A stretch of 15,409 bases of DNA from Desulfotignum sp. GTDB lineage: Bacteria > Desulfobacterota > Desulfobacteria > Desulfobacterales > Desulfobacteraceae. Positions 6,796 to 14,143 of the stretch are shown piece after piece. How positions within the stretch are numbered: position 1 is the stretch's first letter; the number at the start of each line of letters is the position of its first letter. Where the stretch lies: the NCBI GenBank assembly GCA_021737445.1, contig JAIPDY010000058.1:1-15409 (forward strand). The letters are read 5' to 3'. Under the pieces are notes generated by a model that worked only from the letters and a program-made list of their open reading frames with translations, ran no database searches and had not been told where the DNA came from. A program made the translations under genes and the position numbers.

Positions 6796-8958
6796 ATGAC
6801 CAGAGATGAGCGGATCAGGCTGCTGCCCCGGGGCGGCATTATTGTGTCCACCAGCCAGGGGACGGTCCAGTTCGGGATACCGCCTGAAACCATCAAAGAT
6901 ACGATGAAAGAGGGAGTGCCTGGCATTTTCATCCTTCCCTGGTCCTTGTTTTCCCTGGAAAAAGGGGTCAGCCTGGCTGAGCTGGAGTTTCCGGTCTATT
7001 ATCATTTCTTTTTTTTAAAGAAAAAAATTGAGGTGGTCTGTACCAGAGAACAGAAACAGCGGTTGAAGACCGTTCTCACCGAAGCCCTTTTCGGTCCCAG
7101 TACTCTGGCACATGAAGCGGAATTTTCCCAGGGGACGGCCACACCCGGGTTCCCGGATCTGAAAGCTGAAATGAACCATTTCAGAACCATGCCTGTGAAC
7201 GGCCGGACAAAATATCTGACCCTGGCTGATGTGGTCCGGTTTCATGTGTTTGATCAGACCGGTACTGTCTGCATAAAAGACCTGACCATCCAGGTGGACA
7301 AAAATCTCACCTATACCATTCAACAGGGAACCTTCACCCTTGCCGCCATTCCGGTCAACCAGCCCCTGATTCCGGAAAATCCCATTGATTTCAGCATCCA
7401 GCATGTTTTTTCACCCCCGGTGTTCGGGGTAACCACCCTGGGATCAGGCCACGGGTTTGACCCGGATGCCATGACTTCGGGCATGATCATCTGGGTCAAC
7501 CAGCGGGGCATCATGGTTGACCCGCCGGTTCATTCATCTGTTGACCTCATCCGCCTGGGAGTGAACCCCAAGATCCTGGACGGCATCATCCTGACCCACT
7601 GCCATGCAGACCATGACAGCGGCACACTACAGAAAATCATGCTGGAAGGCAAAATCACCCTTTATACCACTCCCACGATTTTCAACAGTTTCATCAGAAA
7701 ATCCGCCGCCCTCATCGATATCAAAAAATCCAGGCTGAAAAAGGCGTTTTCCTTTGTGCCGCTGCCAATTGGAGAACCCATAAACATCCATGGCGGAATG
7801 TTTGAGTTCAGCTATTCATTTCATTCCATTCCCACCATATCATTTATGGTGACCCATGCCGGGAAAACCCTTGTTTACAGCTCTGATACACACAATGATC
7901 CGGCGTATATCCACGCAATGCATAAAAAAGGTATCATGGATAAAAGCCGGCGGGATTTTCTTGTTCAGTTTCCCTGGGACAAGGATTTGATTCTCCATGA
8001 AGCAGGAGTACCGCCCCTTCATACGCCCATCGATTATCTGGTATCTCTGCCTGAACAGGTCCGGGACCGGATTTACCTGGTCCATGTTGCCCAGGACCAG
8101 GTGCCGGTGGACAGCCGGTTAAAAATCGCCCCCACCGGGCTGTCCAGTACAGTTGTGCTTTTTTCCTCTCCAGGGCAGTTCAGGGAGGCCATTGACATTT
8201 TAGGGGCATTTTTAGACCTGCACCTGTTCCGGGAACTGCCGCCTGAAAAAACCATGGAATTTTTATGTATTGCGGTTCCCGAAACCCTGGAACCCGGCAC
8301 TGTTTTGTTCAGGAAAGGAGATTTTGGCGACCGGTTTTACCTGATCATCAGCGGCCAGGTGGATATCATGGAAGAGGGCAACCTGCTGACCACCTTCAGC
8401 CGCAGCGATTTTTTCGGTGAAAAATGTTTGTTTTCAGATCAGCCCCGGACCGCTGATGCCACTACCAGAAGCAGGGTCAGGCTGGTGGGTATAGACAGGC
8501 AGGACATGCGTACCTTTATCCGCAATACCGATCTTGAAAAAACCCTGGCCCATTTATCCATTTTCCAGGGCAGGGCCCTGCGGAATATACTGGATGCCAA
8601 CCCCGTGTTTCTGAATCTCACCCCGTCCCAGAAAATCCAGCTGTTCCAGATTGTGGAGTCTGTGACACTGAAGAAAAACTCAGACACCATCCTGATCAGG
8701 GAAAAAGAAAAACCAGAAGCCTGCTATTTTATTCATTCAGGCACGGTAACTGCCTACCGCAGCCGCCGTCAGGTGGATGTGCTTACCCCCGGCAGCCTCT
8801 TTGGCATCAATCCGGTTCTGCACACCCTTTCCGGATCAGATTACACCTTTTCGGCAGGGCCCGATACCGTACTCTACCGTTTCCAGGCCCGGGCAATCAA
8901 GGCGTTTGCTGAAAAAAACCCCGGTGTTTTTTTGAAACTTTGCCATCATCCTTTTTAG
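6796..8958 (+). CDS. Metallo-beta-lactamase-fold hydrolase with tandem cyclic-nucleotide-binding domains; probable cNMP-dependent cyclic-nucleotide phosphodiesterase
   Basis: This 720-residue protein has three parts. Residues 1-200 form an N-terminal region I cannot assign. Residues of about 205-455 are a metallo-beta-lactamase-type core with the metal motif THCHADHDSG (H268, H270, D272, H273), then FHSIPT (H343), YSSDTH (D364) and VHVAQD (H430). From about 470 follow two cyclic-nucleotide-binding folds. The first has a proper phosphate-binding cassette, FGEKCLFSDQPRTAD (540-554, with R551). The second (about 603-715) has FGINPVLHTLSGSDY in that place and lacks the Glu and Arg. The same order, metal hydrolase then two cNMP domains, is known from Dictyostelium GbpA and GbpB, phosphodiesterases activated by cGMP or cAMP. 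By that likeness it should hydrolyse cyclic nucleotides under their own allosteric control; this is inference. It has no signal peptide or membrane segment. The gene stands alone, with GAGG before its ATG. Confidence 0.85.
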   Translation: MTRDERIRLLPRGGIIVSTSQGTVQFGIPPETIKDTMKEGVPGIFILPWSLFSLEKGVSLAELEFPVYYHFFFLKKKIEVVCTREQKQRLKTVLTEALFGPSTLAHEAEFSQGTATPGFPDLKAEMNHFRTMPVNGRTKYLTLADVVRFHVFDQTGTVCIKDLTIQVDKNLTYTIQQGTFTLAAIPVNQPLIPENPIDFSIQHVFSPPVFGVTTLGSGHGFDPDAMTSGMIIWVNQRGIMVDPPVHSSVDLIRLGVNPKILDGIILTHCHADHDSGTLQKIMLEGKITLYTTPTIFNSFIRKSAALIDIKKSRLKKAFSFVPLPIGEPINIHGGMFEFSYSFHSIPTISFMVTHAGKTLVYSSDTHNDPAYIHAMHKKGIMDKSRRDFLVQFPWDKDLILHEAGVPPLHTPIDYLVSLPEQVRDRIYLVHVAQDQVPVDSRLKIAPTGLSSTVVLFSSPGQFREAIDILGAFLDLHLFRELPPEKTMEFLCIAVPETLEPGTVLFRKGDFGDRFYLIISGQVDIMEEGNLLTTFSRSDFFGEKCLFSDQPRTADATTRSRVRLVGIDRQDMRTFIRNTDLEKTLAHLSIFQGRALRNILDANPVFLNLTPSQKIQLFQIVESVTLKKNSDTILIREKEKPEACYFIHSGTVTAYRSRRQVDVLTPGSLFGINPVLHTLSGSDYTFSAGPDTVLYRFQARAIKAFAEKNPGVFLKLCHHPF

Positions 8959-9016
8959 TGCCACCCGGGCAGCTTGAATGACATCGTAACCTCACCGGGC
9001 TGTCTAAGGTTGTATT

Positions 9017-9035
9017 GCATTTAAAGGGCAAATGC
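9017..9035 (+). terminator. Weak hairpin after the cyclic-nucleotide-binding hydrolase gene
   Basis: GCATTT-AAAGGGC-AAATGC can form a 6-bp stem, extended by two G-T pairs to 8 bp, about 60 bases after the stop codon at 8958. Only TATTTT follows, so it is a poor intrinsic terminator. It may equally be a leader structure of the next gene. The rest of the 121-base gap holds no gene that I can support. Confidence 0.25.
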
Positions 9036-9070
9036 GGTATTTTAAGAGAGATTGAATTTTAGTGAAAAAT

Positions 9071-9074
9071 GGAG
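9071..9074 (+). promoter_or_regulatory. Ribosome-binding site that decides the radical SAM start
   Basis: GGAG stands 5 bases before the ATG at 9080. The upstream in-frame GTG at 9062 has no such site, so the ATG is preferred. Confidence 0.6.
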
Positions 9075-9079
9075 ATTTC

Positions 9080-10132
9080 ATGACCATTGACCGATACCGG
9101 TTTGAAACAGGGGTTTACCGGCCCCCCAGTGAAGGGGGCAGTGCATCGCTGCTGGTGCGATTCACCCGGAACTGTCCCTGGAACCACTGCACCTTTTGCA
9201 GCATGTACAAAACCGAAAAATTCCAACTGAGGAGCATTGAAGAGATCAAGGCGGATATTGATGCCATGGCCGCCCTGACAAGTGACATGCAGACACTCTC
9301 AGCCCGGGCTGATGCCCCGGGCCGCATCACCCGGGACGGGGTGCTGGCTGTCATGGAAAAATATCCTGAACTGGAGATGCATCAGGGATTTGCCATGCTG
9401 GTTCACTGGCTCATGGCAGGAGCCAGGACCGCCTTTATCCAGGATGCCAACAGCCTGATCATGAAAACACCGGATCTGGTGAACGCCCTGGAACATCTGA
9501 AAACAACTTTTCCCAGTATTGAACGTATCACCACCTATGCCCGGGCCAGGACCCTGGCCCAGAAACCGGCCAAAGACCTGGAAGCCATCTGCAAAACCGG
9601 GCTGGACCGGCTCCATCTGGGCCTGGAAACCGGGGATGACGACCTGTTGAAGGCGATCAAAAAAGGGGTCACGTCAGAGGGCCAGATCAAGGCGGGCAAA
9701 AAAGCGGTGGCAGCGGGATTCCAGGTATCTGAATACTGGATGCCCGGCCTGGGGGGGAAAGAAAAATCTTATGACCATGCAAAAAACACAGCCCGGGTTC
9801 TGAACGCCATCAACCCCCATTATATCCGGTCCCGGCCTTTCCGTCCCATCCCCGGCACCCCGCTTCACCAGCAGGTCCAGGCAAAAGAGATCACTCTGCT
9901 GTCTCCCCGAGAACAGCTCGAAGAACTCAAAATCATGGTCCAGAACCTGGAGATCACAGGCAAGGTCTGCTTTGACCATGCCATGAATCACTGGCAGCGG
10001 CCCGGGGGAGGCCTGCTTTTAACCCATGATTATGAGGGGTATCAATTTCCGGAAGAAAAACCAAAACTTTTGGCCCTGATCGAAGAAGGTCTGGCATTTG
10101 ACCAGCCTGTTCCGCACATGCTGCACCTGTGA
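9080..10132 (+). CDS. Radical SAM protein with a CX4CX2C cluster motif
   Basis: The 350-residue protein belongs to the radical SAM superfamily, which uses a [4Fe-4S] cluster to split S-adenosylmethionine. The cluster motif is CPWNHCTFC at 32-40 (C32, C37, C40), spaced CX4CX2C rather than the common CX3CX2C. I recall this spacing, with a following MYK, from a broad family of uncharacterised anaerobe radical SAM proteins. Later signs of the fold are FIQDANSLIM (119-128), SIERITTYARARTL (146-159) and LHLGLETGDDDLLKAIKKG (178-196), the last matching the SAM-binding strand of Elp3/HemN-like proteins, then MPGLGG (221-226). No cobalamin-binding or extra Fe-S domain is evident. The substrate is unknown. 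mqnD starts 11 bases after its stop, so the two are very likely co-transcribed, but the sequence does not look like MqnC or MqnE. An upstream GTG at 9062 is an alternative start. Confidence 0.88.
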   Translation: MTIDRYRFETGVYRPPSEGGSASLLVRFTRNCPWNHCTFCSMYKTEKFQLRSIEEIKADIDAMAALTSDMQTLSARADAPGRITRDGVLAVMEKYPELEMHQGFAMLVHWLMAGARTAFIQDANSLIMKTPDLVNALEHLKTTFPSIERITTYARARTLAQKPAKDLEAICKTGLDRLHLGLETGDDDLLKAIKKGVTSEGQIKAGKKAVAAGFQVSEYWMPGLGGKEKSYDHAKNTARVLNAINPHYIRSRPFRPIPGTPLHQQVQAKEITLLSPREQLEELKIMVQNLEITGKVCFDHAMNHWQRPGGGLLLTHDYEGYQFPEEKPKLLALIEEGLAFDQPVPHMLHL

Positions 10133-10135
10133 AGG
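10132..10135 (+). promoter_or_regulatory. Ribosome-binding site that decides the mqnD start
   Basis: AAGG, within GAAGG at 10131-10135, stands 8 bases before the ATG at 10144. It overlaps the TGA stop of the radical SAM gene, which fits coupled translation. The GTG at 10129 lacks a ribosome site. Confidence 0.5.
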
Positions 10136-10143
10136 CAACGACC

Positions 10144-11007
10144 ATGCATGCAACCCCAGCCTATAAACTGGCCTATTCCAGCTGTCCCAACGACACCTTT
10201 ATCTTCAAGGCCATTGCAAAAAAGATGATTGATCTCAAGGGATTCACATTTGAGATTGCCGTTGATGATGTGGAAGCCCTGAACCAGCAGGCGGTGCAGC
10301 TCACCCACGATATCACCAAACTGTCCTTTGCCGCCCTGGGCAGCCTTATGGACCGGTATGCACTTTTGCGGTGCGGCGCAGCCCTGGGCAGGGGATGCGG
10401 GCCCCTGGTGGTGTCCCGGCCCGGCCACAGTCTGAACGATGCGAAAAAAACCCGGCAGACAGTGGCGGTCCCGGGCGTGGGAACCACGGCTTTTCATCTG
10501 TTTCGTTTTTTCATGGCTGACCGGTACCCGGACATCGATTTTACCATCCTGCCCATGTCCTTTGAAAAAATCATGCCGGCTGTACTGGACAGGACAGCAG
10601 ATTTTGGCATCATTATCCATGAGGGCCGCTTCGTATATCAGTCCATGGGTCTGGAAATGAGGGCAGACCTGGGGCAGTGGTGGGAAGACAAGACCGAACT
10701 GCCTATCCCCTTAGGGTGTATTGCCGTGCGCCGGGACATGGACCCGGGCATTGCCTGTGAGATCCAGTCTTTGATCCGGACCGGCATTGACCATGCCGCT
10801 GCCAACCCGGATCTGGGCAAAGATTATATCTTTGAACATGCCCAGGAAATGGATGAAACCGTGATTCGACAGCATATTGACCTGTATGTCAACCGGTTTT
10901 CCAAAGATCTTGGAAATACAGGAGAACAGGCGGTTGTCGCTTTTTTTTCCTATGCCCGGAAAACCGGGATGATACCGGAAACTGATCTGCCTTTATTTGC
11001 CTGCTAA
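10144..11007 (+). CDS. mqnD: 1,4-dihydroxy-6-naphthoate synthase (menaquinone, futalosine pathway)
   Basis: MqnD converts cyclic dehypoxanthinylfutalosine to 1,4-dihydroxy-6-naphthoate in the futalosine route to menaquinone, the quinone of anaerobic respiration. The 287-residue protein has the family's strong motifs in order: YSSCPNDTFIF (11-21), DDVEALNQQA (41-50), DITKLSF (56-62), CGAALGRGCGPLVV (77-90), PGVGTTAFHLF (110-120), FEKIMPAV (140-147), IIIHEGRFVYQSMGL (156-170) and DLGQWWEDKTELPIPLG (175-191). His159 in the IHEGRF motif appears to match the catalytic His of the Thermus enzyme. It is a soluble single domain of the periplasmic-binding-protein fold, and no signal peptide is present. 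I chose the ATG at 10144 because of the ribosome site just upstream; a GTG at 10129 overlapping the previous stop is possible. No other menaquinone gene is in the window, so the pathway must be scattered. Confidence 0.95.
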   Translation: MHATPAYKLAYSSCPNDTFIFKAIAKKMIDLKGFTFEIAVDDVEALNQQAVQLTHDITKLSFAALGSLMDRYALLRCGAALGRGCGPLVVSRPGHSLNDAKKTRQTVAVPGVGTTAFHLFRFFMADRYPDIDFTILPMSFEKIMPAVLDRTADFGIIIHEGRFVYQSMGLEMRADLGQWWEDKTELPIPLGCIAVRRDMDPGIACEIQSLIRTGIDHAAANPDLGKDYIFEHAQEMDETVIRQHIDLYVNRFSKDLGNTGEQAVVAFFSYARKTGMIPETDLPLFAC

Positions 11008-11024
11008 AAAATGTCTTAAAAACC

Positions 11025-12101
11025 ATGACCCAGCCCCTTTCCATACAGGATACTTTCTGCCGGAATGTGATCCAGACCATCCAGGATCATGACATGGTTC
11101 ATCCAAAAGATGCCGTACTTATAGGTGTTTCCGGAGGACCTGATTCTATGGCCCTTGCCCGGGTGATGATATGCCTGGCACCGGACCTGGATCTGAGGCT
11201 CTGCCTGGCCCATCTCAACCATGGGCTGCGGGGGATGAACGCAGACCAGGACCAGGTATTTACAAAAAAATTCGCCGCCATGCATGGCCTGCCTTTTTTT
11301 TGTGAACAAATGGATGTGGCCGCCCTGGCAAAACAGGCCCGCACCTCCGTGGAAGAGACCGGGAGAAACGCCAGGTATGATTTTTTTGCCCGGATGGCCG
11401 CCACCCACGGGTATACCCGGATCGCCACGGGACACACCAGAGATGACAATGCGGAACAGGTGCTCATGGGCCTTTTGCGTGGCAGCGGGTCAAAGGGACT
11501 GGCCGGCATTCCGCCCAGCCGGAACCACCGGTTCATCCGCCCTTTGATCAACCGCTCCCGCACGGAAATTCTTGCGTTTCTGCGTGATCTGGACCAAACA
11601 TATATCATGGATGATTCCAACCAGGACCCGGCGTTTTTAAGAAACCGCGTCAGGAACCACCTGATCCCGCTGCTGGAAAACGACTACAACCCCGGCATCA
11701 AACAGGGGCTGCACCGGGTCAGCCGCATTCTTCATGATGAAAACCTTTTTCTGGCCAGCCACGCTTCCCTGGCCTTTGATTCATGCCTGAATAAAAAAGA
11801 ATCCAGCGCGATCTATCTGTCCATTCACAAAATGCTTGCCCTTCACCCGGCCCTGATCCCCCGGGTGCTGAGATGCGGGATCCGGACAGTGAAATCCAAT
11901 CTGCGGCAGATCACCTATGAGCATATTCTGGCGGTCCAGGACCTGGTATCCCGGGCTGAATCCGGCAAACACCTGGATCTGCCGGACCGGATCCGGGTCT
12001 ATAAAACCCGGCACCAGATCTGTATCAAAAAAGAAACCATGGATCTGCGCCGGCTGGGCAGATTGCAGAAACAGGCCAAGCGGCTGCCGCCAGAGGCATA
12101 A
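11025..12101 (+). CDS. tilS: tRNA(Ile)-lysidine synthase
   Basis: TilS attaches lysine to C34 of the CAU-anticodon tRNA-Ile, so that the tRNA reads AUA and is charged with isoleucine. It is an essential cytoplasmic N-type ATP pyrophosphatase. The signature loop SGGPDS is at 36-41, AHLNHGLRG at 62-70, and the family motif TGHTRDDNAEQ at 135-145. The tRNA-contacting RNRVR is at 206-210. At 358 residues it is shorter than the E. coli enzyme (432). The region after about 215 is helical and ends in a basic tail, so the full C-terminal TilS domain appears reduced, as in other short TilS proteins. The start lies 17 bases after mqnD and has no clear Shine-Dalgarno site, which suggests translation coupled to mqnD. 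ftsH follows after about 100 bases. Confidence 0.95.
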   Translation: MTQPLSIQDTFCRNVIQTIQDHDMVHPKDAVLIGVSGGPDSMALARVMICLAPDLDLRLCLAHLNHGLRGMNADQDQVFTKKFAAMHGLPFFCEQMDVAALAKQARTSVEETGRNARYDFFARMAATHGYTRIATGHTRDDNAEQVLMGLLRGSGSKGLAGIPPSRNHRFIRPLINRSRTEILAFLRDLDQTYIMDDSNQDPAFLRNRVRNHLIPLLENDYNPGIKQGLHRVSRILHDENLFLASHASLAFDSCLNKKESSAIYLSIHKMLALHPALIPRVLRCGIRTVKSNLRQITYEHILAVQDLVSRAESGKHLDLPDRIRVYKTRHQICIKKETMDLRRLGRLQKQAKRLPPEA

Positions 12102-12202
12102 GCCCAAAAAAACCGCAAAACTTTTCCTTGTATATTCATAAATTGTGGTTATATATATTGAAGTTTTGGTGTACTATTTTAAGATTAAAGAGAGGGTTAA
12201 CA
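12102..12202 (+). promoter_or_regulatory. Leader and possible promoter of ftsH
   Basis: This 101-base A/T-rich gap is the only sizeable one between mqnD and the right end. TACTAT (12172-12177) is a fair -10 box with only a poor -35 (TTATAT, 12149-12154) at 17 bases. AGAGGG at 12191-12196 is the ribosome site, 6 bases before the TTG start at 12203. No terminator or small gene is seen. Confidence 0.35.
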
Positions 12203-14140
12203 TTGAATCAATTTTATAAAAATATCTCCCTGTGGCTGGTCATCGTCCTGATGATGGTGATGCTCTACAATATTTTCAACCAGCAGCAGGTCGGGCAGAC
12301 AGATATCGGGTATTCGGAGTTTCTTTCCATGGTGGAAAAAGACCGGGTACAGGATGTGGTAATCCAGGGACAGGACCTGTATTTCACCGACATCAACGGT
12401 ACCAGATATAAAAGTTTTGCCCCCAATGACGCGGAACTGATCCCGCTTCTGCGGGCCAACGGGGTTGCCATCAAAGCCAAACCACCTGCGGAATCCTCCT
12501 GGCTCATGTCCATTGTGGTTTCCTGGCTGCCCATGATTGTGCTCATCGGGGTGTGGATTTTTTTCATGCGCCAGATGCAGGGCGGGGCCGGGGGCGGCAA
12601 AGCCATGTCATTCGGCAAAAGCCGGGCCAGGCTCATGGATGATAAAAAAGAAAAAGTCACTTTTGAGAATGTGGAAGGCATCAACGAAGCCAAGGAAGAA
12701 CTCACCGAGGTGGTGGATTTTCTGAAAAACCCTGACAAATACACCCGTCTGGGCGGCCGGATCCCCAAAGGGGTTCTCCTGGTGGGCCATCCCGGCACCG
12801 GCAAAACCCTGCTGTCCCGGGCAGTAGCTGGTGAAGCAGGGGTCCCGTTTTTCACCATATCCGGTTCCGATTTCGTGGAAATGTTTGTGGGTGTGGGCGC
12901 ATCCCGGGTCAGGGATCTGTTTGCCCAGGGAAAGAAAAATGCCCCCTGTATTATATTTATAGATGAGATTGACGCTGTGGGCCGCCAGAGAGGCGCCGGC
13001 CTGGGCGGCGGCCATGATGAAAGAGAGCAGACCCTGAACCAGCTGCTGGTGGAAATGGACGGATTTGAAGCCAATGAGGGCGTTATTCTCATGGCTGCCA
13101 CCAACCGGGCGGATGTGCTGGATCCGGCCCTGCTCAGACCGGGCCGGTTCGACCGCCAGGTGGTGGTGGATATGCCCGATATCAGAGGCCGCGAAGGTAT
13201 CCTGCGGGTACACATGAAAAAAACCCCACTGGACAGTGATGTGGACCCGGTGATCCTGGCCAAGGGAACCCCGGGTTTTTCCGGTGCAGACCTGGAAAAC
13301 CTGGTCAATGAAGCAGCGTTGCTGGCTGCAAAACGGGACCATGAAAAACTGTTCATGAAGGATTTTGAAGATGCCAAGGACAAGGTGTACATGGGACTTG
13401 AAAGAAAATCCAAGGTGATCAAGGAAGACGAGAAAAAAACAACCGCCTATCACGAAGGGGGGCATGCCCTGGTGGCCCGGTTTCTTCCCAACACCGATGC
13501 CATCAACAAAATCACCATCATCCCCCGGGGCAGAGCTGCAGGTGTTACCTGGTTTCTGCCGGAAGAGGGGGATTTTAAATACAAAGATCAGCTGGAAAAC
13601 GAGCTGGCCATTGCCTTTGGCGGAAGAGTGGCTGAACAAATCATATTCAACCGCATCAGCACCGGTGCTGCCAACGATATAAAACAGGCCACCAAACTGG
13701 CCAACCTGATGATCCGAAGCTTTGGCATGAGCGATAACCTGGCCCCACTGTCCTATGAAGACCATGATGAAAATATTTTTATCGGCAGAGAAATGACCCA
13801 GGCCAAGGGCTATTCCGAGGCAACCGCCCAGCAGATTGATGCGGAAGTGGCCCTGCTGGTTGACAACGCCTATAAAAAAGCCAAAAAGATTCTGGAAGAA
13901 AATATCGATATTCTTCATAAACTCACCGAACTGCTCATTGAAAAAGAAACCGTTATGGGAGCGGAGCTGGATGATCTGATTGCTGAATTGCGGCCGGATT
14001 ATGATTTTTACGGCCGCAAAAACGTCCGCACCACCCCGGTGGATAAGGCATCTGCCGAAAAAGCATCTGGTGAAGAACAAACTGATCCCCAGACAGCAGA
14101 ACCGGAAAATGAACAGACAAACAAACCAGACACGGAATAG
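12203..14140 (+). CDS. ftsH: ATP-dependent zinc metalloprotease FtsH
   Basis: FtsH is the membrane-bound AAA+ protease that removes misfolded membrane proteins and short-lived regulators. The 645-residue protein begins MNQFYKNISLWLVIV, the usual FtsH start, if translation begins at TTG 12203. An AGAGGG site upstream supports this, while in-frame codons further up only add a non-family extension. Membrane helices lie at about 8-26 and 101-122, flanking a periplasmic domain. The AAA module has Walker A GHPGTGKT (195-202), pore loop FVG (228-230), Walker B IIFIDEID (250-257) and arginine fingers in LRPGRFDR (311-318). The zinc site is HEGGH (417-421), with D492 in GAANDI as the likely third ligand. 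Walker A has His where GPPGTGKT is usual, and the zinc motif has Gly in place of Ala; both still fit the general patterns. The last 35 residues are an acidic, disordered tail. folP follows 3 bases later. Confidence 0.97.
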   Translation: MNQFYKNISLWLVIVLMMVMLYNIFNQQQVGQTDIGYSEFLSMVEKDRVQDVVIQGQDLYFTDINGTRYKSFAPNDAELIPLLRANGVAIKAKPPAESSWLMSIVVSWLPMIVLIGVWIFFMRQMQGGAGGGKAMSFGKSRARLMDDKKEKVTFENVEGINEAKEELTEVVDFLKNPDKYTRLGGRIPKGVLLVGHPGTGKTLLSRAVAGEAGVPFFTISGSDFVEMFVGVGASRVRDLFAQGKKNAPCIIFIDEIDAVGRQRGAGLGGGHDEREQTLNQLLVEMDGFEANEGVILMAATNRADVLDPALLRPGRFDRQVVVDMPDIRGREGILRVHMKKTPLDSDVDPVILAKGTPGFSGADLENLVNEAALLAAKRDHEKLFMKDFEDAKDKVYMGLERKSKVIKEDEKKTTAYHEGGHALVARFLPNTDAINKITIIPRGRAAGVTWFLPEEGDFKYKDQLENELAIAFGGRVAEQIIFNRISTGAANDIKQATKLANLMIRSFGMSDNLAPLSYEDHDENIFIGREMTQAKGYSEATAQQIDAEVALLVDNAYKKAKKILEENIDILHKLTELLIEKETVMGAELDDLIAELRPDYDFYGRKNVRTTPVDKASAEKASGEEQTDPQTAEPENEQTNKPDTE

Positions 14141-14143
14141 CAC

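Noticed and set aside
9080..10132. Idea that the radical SAM gene is mqnC or mqnE, because it precedes mqnD
   Set aside because: Its cluster motif (CX4CX2C, CPWNHCTFC) and the rest of the sequence do not resemble those enzymes, which have CX3CX2C.
12265..13422. Open minus-strand frame of 385 codons opposite ftsH
   Set aside because: It is Ser/Arg/Pro-rich without motifs, and is the mirror of the FtsH coding frame.
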